61,474 nt of DNA, from positions 1-61,474 of the forward strand of contig JAEZYE010000035.1 in assembly GCA_023419315.1 (NCBI GenBank), read 5' to 3'. Each line of letters starts with the position of its first letter. Within the stretch, counting starts at the first letter, position 1. A program made the translations under genes and the position numbers. Of the stretch, positions 1-8,586 are shown one piece after another. Origin of the DNA: Pseudomonadota bacterium (GTDB taxonomy: Bacteria; Pseudomonadota; Gammaproteobacteria; Xanthomonadales; Xanthomonadaceae). Under the pieces are notes generated by a model, which saw nothing but the letters and a program-made list of their open reading frames with translations, made no database searches and was not told the origin of the DNA.

Positions 1-1576
1 CGGCCACCATGTCGCGGAAATCGTGCTGGAACTTGCCGGTGTCGCCGCGCTGGGTGAAGTCGCCGGCCGCCGCTGCGCCAGCCAGGCGCTTGATCTCCGA
101 ATTGATCGACGAAAGGCTGCTCTTCACGCCATCCATCGCTTCGGTGATCACCGCTTTCTCACCGGGCAGGCGATCCATGTCCACCGACAGATCGCCGACT
201 GCGTAGCGACGCATCACCTCCACCGTGCGCATCTTCACGCCGATGTGCTGCGCGACCAGCGCATTGGTTTCGCGCACCATGCGGCCGTATTCGCCGGGGA
301 AATCCTGTTCGTCGATGCGGAAGCTGATCTGGCCCTGGTCGTGGCGCACCGCCATTTCGCCGAGCGAGGCGATCAATGCGTGGATCTTCGACTGCATGCG
401 TTGCATCGAGCCAAGCAGCGCGCCCAGTTCATCCGGCTGCTGATGGGTGACGCGGTTGTCGAGGCGACCGTCGGCAATGGCGTTGGAGACGCTGAGCGCT
501 TCGGCCAGCGGCGACAGGACCTGGCGACGCACCAGCAGGTACAGCGCCACGCACAGTGCGGCTGCGGCCAGCAGGCCGACCAGCACGATCGTCCACAGCA
601 GCGCATTCGCCTGCGCCATCACCACGGCGCGCGGCACGATCACGCCGAGCGCGAAGCGCTGCTCGGCCTTGCCGACCCGCAGCGGAACGAAGGCTTCCAC
701 CATCTCCGCGCCCGTGCCATCGCGGTGCGATTCGCGGAAAACGACGCGGTCCTGCGCGATCTCGGCGAGAACCCCGCGCGTGTCCGCGTCGGTGATCTTC
801 TGGCCGATGCGCGATGCATCGGGATCGGCGATCACGGTGCCGGCCGGCGACAGCAGGCGGACGTGGCCTTCACCGAGCGGACGCAGCGTGGCAATCGATT
901 TCTGCAATGCGTCGAGCGCCACGTCGACGGTGACCACGCCCATGAACTTGCCCTGCTCGATCACCGGCGTCGCCAGGGTGGTCATCAGGATCTTGCGGCC
1001 GCCGATCTCGTATTCGTATGGCTCAAGCACCTGCGGCTTCTTGGAAGTGCGCGGCTGCAGGTACCAGTCGCCGTTGCCGGGCACTTCGTAATCGCGCAGC
1101 GGTTCCTGCACGGGCTGGCCTTCGCTCCACGCCCAGTAGCTCATGAAGCGACCGCTGGCGTCGTGGCCTTCGGCATTGGCGAACTGCGCATCCTGGCCGT
1201 CGTACGCATCGGTTTCCCACAACGTGCCGACGCCCACCCATTCGGGATGCGCCAGCAACTGCTGCTTGATCACCGCGCTGGCGTGCGCGCGGTCGAGGCT
1301 GCCATCGGCATGCTGGGTGACGAGGCTGCCGGCGAGCACGTCATTGGTGTCGAAGGCGCGGCCAAGTTCGGCGGCGATCCGTTCGGCTTCGAGTTGGGCG
1401 AGGTTCTCCAGGCTTCCATGTGCACTCTCCATCAGCGCATCGCTGCTTCGGACATAGGAGATGGACGCGGTGACGCCGAACGCCAGAAGGGCGATGACGG
1501 CGATTCCGAACATCAACTGTCTTGCGATGCTCTTGCGGAGGAGATGGCTGAATGAACGAATCATCTGGCTGTCCAT
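1..1576 (-). CDS. Methyl-accepting chemotaxis protein, dCache-type sensor (3' part cut off by window edge)
   Basis: Inner-membrane chemoreceptor, about 525 codons visible. It opens with MIRSFSHLLRKSIARQLMFG and a transmembrane helix (about residues 18-36). A ~240-residue periplasmic region follows, with features typical of double-Cache ligand-binding domains (an SYWAW stretch, then GDWYLQPR and a ...MTTLATPVIEQGKFMGVVTVD... type segment). A second membrane helix and a HAMP domain come next, then an extended multi-HAMP linker containing RRYAVGDLS and AAAGDFTQRG, closely resembling the neighbouring receptor. The methylation helices and signalling tip lie beyond base 1. Start taken at 1576; an in-frame ATG at 1564 with GGA nearby is equally possible. 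A sigma-28 promoter lies ~50 bp upstream. The ligand cannot be inferred. Confidence 0.9.
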   Translation of the reverse strand, partial: MDSQMIRSFSHLLRKSIARQLMFGIAVIALLAFGVTASISYVRSSDALMESAHGSLENLAQLEAERIAAELGRAFDTNDVLAGSLVTQHADGSLDRAHASAVIKQQLLAHPEWVGVGTLWETDAYDGQDAQFANAEGHDASGRFMSYWAWSEGQPVQEPLRDYEVPGNGDWYLQPRTSKKPQVLEPYEYEIGGRKILMTTLATPVIEQGKFMGVVTVDVALDALQKSIATLRPLGEGHVRLLSPAGTVIADPDASRIGQKITDADTRGVLAEIAQDRVVFRESHRDGTGAEMVEAFVPLRVGKAEQRFALGVIVPRAVVMAQANALLWTIVLVGLLAAAALCVALYLLVRRQVLSPLAEALSVSNAIADGRLDNRVTHQQPDELGALLGSMQRMQSKIHALIASLGEMAVRHDQGQISFRIDEQDFPGEYGRMVRETNALVAQHIGVKMRTVEVMRRYAVGDLSVDMDRLPGEKAVITEAMDGVKSSLSSINSEIKRLAGAAAAGDFTQRGDTGKFQHDFRDMVA

Positions 1577-1624
1577 AGGTAGTCAAGGGCCCGCCGAATC
1601 CATCGCGATGGCTCGACCTGTTTG

Positions 1625-1651
1625 TCATCGGCCCGTAGTCCTGCGGCCTTA
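1625..1651 (-). promoter_or_regulatory. Sigma-28 (FliA) promoter of the dCache chemoreceptor
   Basis: Read on the minus strand: TAAGGCCG (1651-1644), an 11-bp spacer, then GCCGATGA (1632-1625). This fits the TAAAGTTT-N11-GCCGATAA pattern, with seven of eight matches in the -10 octamer. It lies ~50 bp before the receptor start. Confidence 0.75.
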
Positions 1652-1808
1652 GGCGTATGGACACGCCAATTGCGGATTGCGCGACGCGCCGCACATTTCG
1701 CGAGGTAGGGATTGCGCGCGCACGCGCGTTCATCCGCATGAACAGGGAAGGGCGAGATTACGCGTGGCGAACACGCAGGCGGGGGCGCATGCAATGGAAA
1801 CATCGCCC

Positions 1809-1836
1809 AAAAAAAAGCCCCCGCGAGCGGGGGCTT
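1809..1836 (-). terminator. Rho-independent terminator of the second chemoreceptor gene
   Basis: On the minus strand an AAGCCCCCGC/GCGGGGGCTT stem with a 2-4 nt loop is followed by a run of eight T, about 18 bp after the stop codon of the receptor gene ending at 1854. Confidence 0.9.
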
Positions 1837-1853
1837 GAACGGCTTTCGTCAAC

Positions 1854-4106
1854 TCAGAACTCTTGCCACTCGCCCTCACCGGCGAGTGCCGGTTCCGGCG
1901 CGCGACGCGGCGCGGGCTTGCGTACGGCGGCGACCGGCTTGCGCGCGGTTTCGGTCGCCGGCTTCGACGCCACCGGCGCGGGCTTGCGTGCGAACGAACG
2001 CGTGGCGCTGCCGTCCAGCACGAACACGTCCACGGCTTCGCTGAGCAGGCGTGCCTGGTCTTCCATGCTGCGCGCGGCAGCGGACGCTTCTTCCACCAGT
2101 GCGGCGTTCTGCTGGGTGGTTTCGTCCATCTGGGTGATGGTCTGGTTGACCTGCTCGATGCCGGCCGACTGTTCCTGCGAGGCCGCGGAAATCTCGGCCA
2201 TGATGTCGGTCACGCGCTGCACGGAGGCCACGATGTCGCCCATCGTCGCACCGGCCTGATCGACCAGCTTGGAACCGTCGGCGACGCGGCCGACCGAGGC
2301 TTCGATCAGGTCCTTGATTTCCTTCGCCGCGCTGGCGGAGCGCTGTGCCAGCGTGCGGACTTCCGACGCCACGACGGCGAAGCCGCGGCCCTGTTCGCCG
2401 GCACGCGCGGCTTCCACCGCGGCGTTCAAGGCAAGGATGTTGGTCTGGAACGAGATGCCGTCGATGACCGAGATGATCTCGGCGATGCGGCGCGACGAGG
2501 CTTCGATGTCGCGCATGGTGGTGACGACTTCGCCCACGACCTGACCGCCCTGCGAGGCGACCGAGGCTGCGCCGATGGCGAGCTGGTTGGCCTGGCGCGC
2601 GGAGTCGGCGTTCTGCTTGACCGTGGAGGTCAGTTCTTCCATTGACGCCGCGGTTTCTTCCAGGTTGGCGGCCTGCTGCTCGGTGCGGCGCGACAGGTCG
2701 GCGTTGCCCGAGGCAATTTCACCCGCGGCCGTGTTGATGGCGCCGGTCGCGTCCTGGATGCGCGAGACGATATCGGTCAGCTGCGCGACGGTGGCGTTGG
2801 CGTCGTCACGCATGCGGGCGAACACGCCGTGGAAGTCGCCTTCCATGCGCGCGGTCAGGTCGCCGCGGGCGATGGCCTGCAGCAGTTGCGACAACTGGCT
2901 GAGGTTGGCGTCGCTCACGCTCATCATCGCGTTGAGCGTTTCGATCATCACGCGGAAGTCGTACTGGAAGCGCTCGGAATCGCCGCGCTGGGTGAAGTCG
3001 CCGGCCGCAGCGGCCGCCGACAGGCGCTTGATTTCGCCGTTGATCGCCGAGAGGCTGGCCTTGGCCTGGTCCATCGACTCGTGCAGCATCGCGCGCTGGC
3101 CGGGCAGGCGGCGCGCATCCTGCGACAGATCACCGATGGCATAGCGGTTGAGTACGGCGACGGCGTCGTTGATGGCGTCCAGGTGTTCGAACATCATCGT
3201 GTTGATGCCCTTGGCGAGTTCGCCGTACACGCCCGGGAAATCTTCCGGCACGCGCTGCGAAATGTTCTCGCCGGCATGCATCTTCGCCATGTGCTGCGCT
3301 TCCTCGGAGAAGCGGCGCAGCATCTTCATCATTTCGTCGGTCGAGGCCAGCATCTGGCCCAGTTCGTCCGCGCTGCCGCGTTCGACCTTGACGCTCAGAT
3401 CGCCGCGCGATACCGCGCTCACCGCACGCACGGCCTGGTTGAGCGGGCCGGTGATCGCACGGGTGATGGCAATGGCCAGGAACACCGCCAGCGCCACCGC
3501 CAACGCCAGGCCGATGCACAGCGCCAGCGTGGTGCGCGAATGCGCGCGTTCGGATTCGGCCACCTGCAAGGCCAGGTTCTCGACGTTGTACTGCGACAGC
3601 GCCTTCAGGTGGTTGAACAGTTCGCGGCGCAGCTTGCGCGATTCGTCGCTGGAGATCGCGGTGGCGGTCTCGAAATCGTCCGCGGCCACGGCGGCGGCGA
3701 TGCGGTCATGCGCACCGAAGTAAGCGGCGCGTGCGGCCTTCACCTTCTCGTACAGCGCCTCTTCCTCGGCGGATGTCTCCACCGGGATGGAAGCGTAGGC
3801 CGCTTCTTCCTCATCGATCAGCTTGCGCGTCTCGGCGAGCTTCTTGTCGTAGTCGGCCAGTTCTTCCGGCTGGCCGCGCTTGGTCAGCTGGGACTGCTCG
3901 TAGGTGCGGTATTCACCGAGCTGCGCGCGCATTTCGCCCAGGTGCTGGACGGCCGGCATCCAGTTGGTGTTGACGTCCACCATCTGGGTGTTCGCAACGG
4001 ACAGGCGCCACAGCGACAGGATGCCCAACAGCAGGGTGAGCACGACGGTGACCGAGAAGGCCAGCGCCAGCTTGCGCGCGATGGACAGATTGCGGAACCA
4101 ACTCAT
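1854..4106 (-). CDS. Methyl-accepting chemotaxis protein with four-helix-bundle sensor, multi-HAMP linker and C-terminal pentapeptide
   Basis: Chemoreceptor of 750 residues. Start MSWFRNLSIARKLALAF is preceded by GAGGAG at good spacing; an upstream in-frame ATG was rejected. A membrane helix lies at about 10-30, then a helical periplasmic region of about 160 residues of the Tar/Tsr 4HB type, a second helix at about 190-210, and at least three HAMP-like units to about residue 450 (repeated GDLS/GDF/GDLT motifs). The signalling domain includes the hairpin tip (ISFQTNILALNAAVEAARAG and GRGFAVVASEVRTLA). The protein ends in a Pro/Ala-rich flexible tail closing with EWQEF, an xWxxF pentapeptide of the kind that tethers CheR/CheB. 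It has its own sigma-28 promoter and terminator, so it is a single-gene unit. Confidence 0.96.
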   Translation of the reverse strand: MSWFRNLSIARKLALAFSVTVVLTLLLGILSLWRLSVANTQMVDVNTNWMPAVQHLGEMRAQLGEYRTYEQSQLTKRGQPEELADYDKKLAETRKLIDEEEAAYASIPVETSAEEEALYEKVKAARAAYFGAHDRIAAAVAADDFETATAISSDESRKLRRELFNHLKALSQYNVENLALQVAESERAHSRTTLALCIGLALAVALAVFLAIAITRAITGPLNQAVRAVSAVSRGDLSVKVERGSADELGQMLASTDEMMKMLRRFSEEAQHMAKMHAGENISQRVPEDFPGVYGELAKGINTMMFEHLDAINDAVAVLNRYAIGDLSQDARRLPGQRAMLHESMDQAKASLSAINGEIKRLSAAAAAGDFTQRGDSERFQYDFRVMIETLNAMMSVSDANLSQLSQLLQAIARGDLTARMEGDFHGVFARMRDDANATVAQLTDIVSRIQDATGAINTAAGEIASGNADLSRRTEQQAANLEETAASMEELTSTVKQNADSARQANQLAIGAASVASQGGQVVGEVVTTMRDIEASSRRIAEIISVIDGISFQTNILALNAAVEAARAGEQGRGFAVVASEVRTLAQRSASAAKEIKDLIEASVGRVADGSKLVDQAGATMGDIVASVQRVTDIMAEISAASQEQSAGIEQVNQTITQMDETTQQNAALVEEASAAARSMEDQARLLSEAVDVFVLDGSATRSFARKPAPVASKPATETARKPVAAVRKPAPRRAPEPALAGEGEWQEF

Positions 4107-4184
4107 TGCTTGCTTCTCCTCGAAATTGCGGAGCGCACCGGTTCCTCGGGTCCCAAGCGCGCGATGACGATGTGTCAGATTGAA

Positions 4185-4211
4185 ATAGCGGCGGCGGCCG
4201 CCTTTGCTTGA
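4185..4211 (-). promoter_or_regulatory. Sigma-28 promoter of the 4HB chemoreceptor
   Basis: Minus strand: TCAAGCAA (4211-4204), 11-bp spacer, GCCGCTAT (4192-4185), about 80 bp upstream of the ATG at 4106. It shares the T-N-AAG and GCCG-N-TA positions with the other FliA promoters in this window. Confidence 0.65.
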
Positions 4212-4323
4212 AGCCGAAAACCGTGCGTTTCCGCCTGTTTTTGGCACTTTTTTCGCGAATGTAATCACGCTAACGGCATACGCCGCCGTGTGGTCGTCCC
4301 GGTTTCGCGAACGCGGTTCCCTC

Positions 4324-4355
4324 AAAAAAAGAAGAGCCCGCAATGCGGGCTCTTC
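4324..4355 (-). terminator. Rho-independent terminator of the porin gene
   Basis: Minus strand: an 11-bp GAAGAGCCCGC/GCGGGCTCTTC stem with a 3-nt loop and a run of seven T, about 20 bp beyond the porin stop codon. Confidence 0.9.
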
Positions 4356-4374
4356 CCTCGGTACGGATGCGGGC

Positions 4375-5577
4375 TCAGAAGTAGAACTGCGCGCGGACTT
4401 CCATTACGCGCGGATCGGCCTTGGCGGCGCCGCGCTGGGCATCGACGAACACGTAGTTGGCCTGCACGCGGAAGTACTTGCTGAAGTAGCCGTTCACGCC
4501 GAGCGTCCAGTTGCTCTCGCTGCCGCCGGCAATGCCATCGTTGTCCAGATCGATATGGCTGTAGCGGGCCAGCACTTCCCACGCGCCATAGGCGTGCGCC
4601 GGCTGCGGATTGGAGACGTTGCCGGCGTTGTAGACGCGCGATTCGCCCGTCACCAGCCAGCTGCCGAACACGTACCAGCCGTCGGAGGAATAGCCGCGCA
4701 GTCCGGCGTCGCGCGTGGTGGACTGGCGCAGGTATTCGCCTTGCAGTGACCACGGACCGTTGATCCACAGGGCTTCCACGCCTTCGCGGCGGATGCGATC
4801 CACGCGCGAAAGCGTGCCCGAATCGACCAGTCGCACCGGCGTGAGGAACGCTTCCGGACGCGCGCGCCAGCGCACGCTCGGCTGGATGACCTGGCCCAGT
4901 CCGTTGACCTCCGCGTCGGGCCGTTCTTCCGAAGCGGAAACGCCGAGATGCAGCACGTCGCCGGCCTGCTTGCGCGGGGTCCACGCGGCGCGTGCGGCGA
5001 GCGTGGTGCCCGGATTGTTGCCTTGCAGATCGTTGCCCCAGAAATAGCCGGCGTTCCACAGGTACGCCGGACGCTCGAACGCCCATTCCACGCCGACGCG
5101 GCGGCTTTCATAGAACGCCTGCGTCGGCAGCGAATTTTCCATGAAGCTGCCGGCGCGCGTGGACGTGAAGCCTTCGAAGCCGACCGGCAGCTTGAACTGG
5201 CCCAGGCGGATCTTGCCGGCATCGCTGCCCAGCAGCGGCTTGGTTTCCAGGCGCAGCGCCACGTCCATCCACGTTTCGGCTTCGAAGTCGTAGGCGGCAG
5301 TGACGTCGAAATAGCCCTTGCGCTTGAGGTTGAAGCCGAACTCGCGACGACGGAAGTCGTCGTTGTCATCGAAGGTGGTCGAAGCGGTGCCGTAGCCGTC
5401 GCCGGAGAAGCGGTTCACGTCGTAGGCGAAGTTGCCGGTCGCGGCCAGTTCGGCGCCATTGGCGAACACGATGCGCGGCGGCCACGCCTTCGCTTCGGTC
5501 TGCTTCGCCTCTTCGGCGGAAACAGGGGCGGACAGGGCGCCCGTAACGGCGAGGGCGAGAAGCGAAATGATCTTCAT
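4375..5577 (-). CDS. OprP/OprO-type outer-membrane porin
   Basis: Predicted 400-residue beta-barrel porin. The first ~31 residues form a Sec signal peptide (MKIISLLALAVTGALSAPVSA, cut near AEEAKQ). The mature part has the alternating aromatic strands of a 16-strand porin, ends in the OMP-sorting C-terminus ...VRAQFYF with a terminal Phe, and carries the KIRLGQFKLPVGFEG stretch typical of the phosphate-selective porin O/P family. The start at 5577 has AGGAAACC upstream. Family members pass phosphate or polyphosphate, but substrate cannot be judged from sequence alone. It has its own terminator and no visible FliA promoter, so its position among chemotaxis genes may be incidental. Confidence 0.88.
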   Translation of the reverse strand: MKIISLLALAVTGALSAPVSAEEAKQTEAKAWPPRIVFANGAELAATGNFAYDVNRFSGDGYGTASTTFDDNDDFRRREFGFNLKRKGYFDVTAAYDFEAETWMDVALRLETKPLLGSDAGKIRLGQFKLPVGFEGFTSTRAGSFMENSLPTQAFYESRRVGVEWAFERPAYLWNAGYFWGNDLQGNNPGTTLAARAAWTPRKQAGDVLHLGVSASEERPDAEVNGLGQVIQPSVRWRARPEAFLTPVRLVDSGTLSRVDRIRREGVEALWINGPWSLQGEYLRQSTTRDAGLRGYSSDGWYVFGSWLVTGESRVYNAGNVSNPQPAHAYGAWEVLARYSHIDLDNDGIAGGSESNWTLGVNGYFSKYFRVQANYVFVDAQRGAAKADPRVMEVRAQFYF

Positions 5578-5663
5578 GGTTTCCTGGGGTCGAAGTGCGC
5601 CAGCCACCGGCGCGTGGCCGGCGGGGCGAGGATAGCGGGAGGCGTGGTTTTCGAAGCGTGTGG

Positions 5664-7649
5664 TCAGGCGGCTTTCGGCAGGCGCAGCGAACGCACCAGC
5701 CCGCCGACATCCACGATCAGCGCGACGCGACCGTCACCGAGAATCGTCGCACCGGAAATCCCGTCGATGCGGCGATAGTTGTTTTCGAGGTTTTTCACAA
5801 CGACTTGCTGCTGGCCGATCAACTCATCGACTTCCAGCGCCAGTTTCTGCCCATCGCCTTCCACGACGACGACCAGCGGCTCCTGCGAGCGGCTCTGTCC
5901 GTAGCGGTAGAACTCGTTGAGCGACAGCAGCGGCAGATATTCGCCGCGCACGCGCAGCACGCGGCCTTCGCCGGCCAGCGTGCGCACGTCGTCGGCCTGC
6001 GGTTGCAGTGCTTCGAGCACGTAACCCAGTGGCAGGATCAGGGTTTCCTCGCCGACCGCGACGGTCATGCCGTCCAGGATCGCCAGCGTCAGCGGCAGTC
6101 GGATGACCACGCGCGTGCCGACGCCGGCGCTGCTTTCCAGCTGCACTTCGCCGCCGAGCGCCTGGATGTTCTTGCGCACGACATCCATGCCGACGCCGCG
6201 ACCGGAGAGATCGGTCACGGCATCGGCGGTGGAGAAGCCGGCCTGGAAGATCAGATCCCAGACCTGCGAATCGGTGGGGTTTTCCGGCACGTACACGCCG
6301 CGCTCGGCGGCCTTGGCGAGGATGCGTTCGCGATTGAGGCCGCGACCGTCGTCGCTCACTTCGATGACGATATGCCCGCCCTGGTGCGAAGCGGCGAGGG
6401 TGATCGTGCCGGTTTCGTCCTTGCCCGCTTCGCGACGGGCCTCGGGCATTTCCAGACCGTGATCAATCGAGTTGCGGACCAGATGCACCAGCGGATCGGT
6501 GATGCGTTCGATCAGGCCCTTGTCCAGTTCGGTGCCTTCGCCAATCGTGCGCAGGCGGACATGCTTGCCGAGCTTGGCGGACAGATCGCGCACCAGGCGC
6601 GGGAAGCGGCGGAACACCGCATCGACCGGCAGCATGCGCACGCCGATGACGGCTTCCTGCAGATCGCGGGTGTTGCGTTCCAGCAGATCCAGGCCGGCGA
6701 ACAGGCGTTCGCACACCGCCGGATCCAGTGCGCCGGACACCTGCTTGAGCATCGCCTGGGTGATGACCAGTTCGCCGACCAGGTTGATCAGCCCGTCAAT
6801 CTTGTCGACGCTCACGCGGATCGAGCTTTCCGCGGTTTCACCGTGCGCGGCGGCGGCCGGTGCCGGTGCGCCAGCGGCCGGCGCGGGTACGGCGGTCACG
6901 GCGATCGAGGCCGGTGCCGGCGCGGCGGGCGCGAGCGCGGACGGAATCGGCTGGATGTCCAGTTCGCAATCGTCCACGACCCAGGCGAATGCCTCATCCA
7001 CTTCGCTGCGCGTGACCGGGCCGAACAGACCGAGATCCCAGGCCAGGTACGCTTCCAGCGGATCCATCTGATCGAAGCCGGGCAGGCGATCCAGGCGGCA
7101 CGCGACTTCCAGCGGAGCGAGGTGTTCGAGTTCGCGCAGGATGCGCAGCGGATCGTTGCCGCTCATGAACAGCGACGGCGCGGGCGTGAAGCCGATGCGC
7201 CAGCCTTCGATGGCCTCGGCTTCCACCGCGGCGGCGGAAGCGGCGGCAGGCGCGGCGTCGTGGCCGGCGAGCACCGCGGTCAGGCGTGCGTGCACGGCCT
7301 GCACGGCGGCGGCGTCGGCGGCCTGGCCATGTTCGGCTTCGGCCAGCAGGCTGCGCAGCACGTCGACCGAAGCGAGCATCGCGTCGATTGCCGGCACGCT
7401 GACTTCGCGCTTGCCGGCGCGCAGTTCGTCGAGCAGCGTTTCCAGCACGTGGGTCAGGCCGGCGATGGCTTCGAAGCCGAAGGTCGCCGAACCGCCCTTG
7501 ATGGAATGCGCGGCGCGGAAGATCGAATTGATCAGTTCCGCGTCGCGGTTGCCCTGTTCCAGCGACAGCAAGCCGGTTTCCATGGCTTCCAGCCCTTCGC
7601 GGCTTTCCTCGAAGAAGGTGGCGTGGAAACGTTGCATGTCCATGTTCAT
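5664..7649 (-). CDS. cheA: Chemotaxis histidine kinase CheA of the second chemosensory set
   Basis: Cytoplasmic CheA of 661 residues. The P1/Hpt domain carries phospho-acceptor His48 in AAHSIKGGS. A region around residues 150-225 with WRIGFTP, LFMSGNDPLRILRELE resembles the P2 CheY-binding domain. After an Ala/Pro linker come the P3 dimerisation helices (RVSVDKIDGLINLVGELV), a P4 kinase domain with N-box (VHLVRNSIDHGLE), DDGRGL and the GRGVGMDVV glycine box, and a C-terminal CheW-like P5 domain. It is last in the STAS-cheY-cheA set driven by a sigma-28 promoter. It is distinct from the CheA encoded at 14.2-15.8 kb, which lacks P2. The start is MNMDMQ at 7649; ATG at 7643 is an alternative. 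Confidence 0.95.
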   Translation of the reverse strand: MNMDMQRFHATFFEESREGLEAMETGLLSLEQGNRDAELINSIFRAAHSIKGGSATFGFEAIAGLTHVLETLLDELRAGKREVSVPAIDAMLASVDVLRSLLAEAEHGQAADAAAVQAVHARLTAVLAGHDAAPAAASAAAVEAEAIEGWRIGFTPAPSLFMSGNDPLRILRELEHLAPLEVACRLDRLPGFDQMDPLEAYLAWDLGLFGPVTRSEVDEAFAWVVDDCELDIQPIPSALAPAAPAPASIAVTAVPAPAAGAPAPAAAAHGETAESSIRVSVDKIDGLINLVGELVITQAMLKQVSGALDPAVCERLFAGLDLLERNTRDLQEAVIGVRMLPVDAVFRRFPRLVRDLSAKLGKHVRLRTIGEGTELDKGLIERITDPLVHLVRNSIDHGLEMPEARREAGKDETGTITLAASHQGGHIVIEVSDDGRGLNRERILAKAAERGVYVPENPTDSQVWDLIFQAGFSTADAVTDLSGRGVGMDVVRKNIQALGGEVQLESSAGVGTRVVIRLPLTLAILDGMTVAVGEETLILPLGYVLEALQPQADDVRTLAGEGRVLRVRGEYLPLLSLNEFYRYGQSRSQEPLVVVVEGDGQKLALEVDELIGQQQVVVKNLENNYRRIDGISGATILGDGRVALIVDVGGLVRSLRLPKAA

Positions 7650-7706
7650 CGGCGCGGGACTCGGGCGTGCGTAAAAGGGATCAGGGTGGACGGGACGCGG
7701 CGTGCG

Positions 7707-8072
7707 TCAGCCCAGCACTTTCTGGATCGTGGCGACGAGCTGTTCCGGATTGAACGGCTTGACCAGCCAGCCGGTGGCGCCGGCGGCCTTGCCTTCGGCC
7801 TTCTTGTCGGCGGCCGATTCGGTGGTCAGCATCAGCATCGGGGTGAACTTGTAGTCGGGCATGCCGCGCAGTGCGCGGATCAGCGCGATGCCGTCCATGT
7901 TCGGCATGTTGACGTCGGTGACCACCGCGTTGAAGCGCGCGCCCTGCGCACGGCCGAGCGCGACCTGGCCGTCTTCGGCTTCGTCCACGGCGTATCCGGC
8001 GGAAGTCAGGGCGAAGGCGACCATCTGGCGCATCGAGGCCGAATCGTCCACCACCAAAATACGTGCGCTCAT
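7707..8072 (-). CDS. cheY: CheY-like single-domain response regulator
   Basis: Receiver of 121 residues with every key position intact: acidic pair Asp9-Asp10, phospho-acceptor Asp53 (VVTDVNMPNMDG), Thr83/84 and Lys105 (LVKPF). There is no output domain. Its start codon overlaps the STAS gene stop (ATGA), and cheA follows 57 bp downstream, so it is probably phosphorylated by that CheA. Whether it reaches the flagellar switch or acts as a phosphate sink for the other CheY (16.5 kb) cannot be told from the sequence. Confidence 0.95.
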   Translation of the reverse strand: MSARILVVDDSASMRQMVAFALTSAGYAVDEAEDGQVALGRAQGARFNAVVTDVNMPNMDGIALIRALRGMPDYKFTPMLMLTTESAADKKAEGKAAGATGWLVKPFNPEQLVATIQKVLG

Positions 8073-8377
8073 GCAGCGTTCTCCACAAGGTTCAAAGGTT
8101 TGTCGGCAGCCGCCAGGCCAAGTTGAGCGGACAGTCCGAGCAGGCGCGCCGCATCGCGGAAGCTGGCGCTGCTGTCGGAGAACGCGGTCGCATGGCCGGC
8201 TTTCTCGCGATCACGGAACAACGTGCACAAGACCTGCAGGCTGGCGGTGTGCACACGCTGCACGGTGCCGGCATCCAGCAGCAGCGGTTCGGGCTGCGCC
8301 AGGTGCGGGGCCAGTTGCTGCTTGAGATCGGCGGCGGACTCGATGCCGAGGTCGCTGCCCAGGGGTACTGCGCTCAT
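8069..8377 (-). CDS. STAS-domain protein of the chemosensory operon
   Basis: Small cytoplasmic protein of 102 residues resembling STAS-domain anti-anti-sigma-like proteins: an N-terminal strand (VPLGSDLGIESAADLKQQL), then LLLDAGTVQRVHTASLQVL, where the Thr-Ala-Ser stretch occupies the loop that carries the regulatory Ser/Thr in SpoIIAA-like proteins. Start MSAVPLG at 8377 has GGAG upstream. First gene of the STAS-cheY-cheA set, translationally coupled to cheY. No anti-sigma partner is encoded nearby, so a role in tuning the receptor array or a kinase is only inference. Confidence 0.85.
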   Translation of the reverse strand: MSAVPLGSDLGIESAADLKQQLAPHLAQPEPLLLDAGTVQRVHTASLQVLCTLFRDREKAGHATAFSDSSASFRDAARLLGLSAQLGLAAADKPLNLVENAA

Positions 8378-8406
8378 TGTTGCTCCGAAGGGTCGGTTCC
8401 CGAGTG

Positions 8407-8433
8407 GTATCGGCCCCTGCCATCCAGTCTTGA
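8407..8433 (-). promoter_or_regulatory. Sigma-28 promoter of STAS-cheY-cheA
   Basis: Minus strand: TCAAGACT (8433-8426), 11-bp spacer, GCCGATAC (8414-8407). It is about 30 bp before the STAS start, in the gap after the parP-like gene. Confidence 0.8.
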
Positions 8434-8586
8434 GGCGAAGGTTGGAAAGTGGGATGGGGATCAAGGAAGCGCCTGCCGGCATCCACCGGCATGCGCCGCC
8501 GCGTTTGCGCCAATGCGTGCGCGCGATGCGTGCTGCGTCCCTGCGGGCGCGTCATGCGCCGTGTCGCCGCCGCGGGGGCGGGGCGC

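Noticed and set aside
23..1555. 510-codon open frame on the plus strand
   Set aside because: It is the antisense of a chemoreceptor gene whose minus-strand frame has clear dCache and HAMP features. Similar His/Gln/Arg-rich frames lie opposite most minus-strand genes here and were rejected for the same reason.
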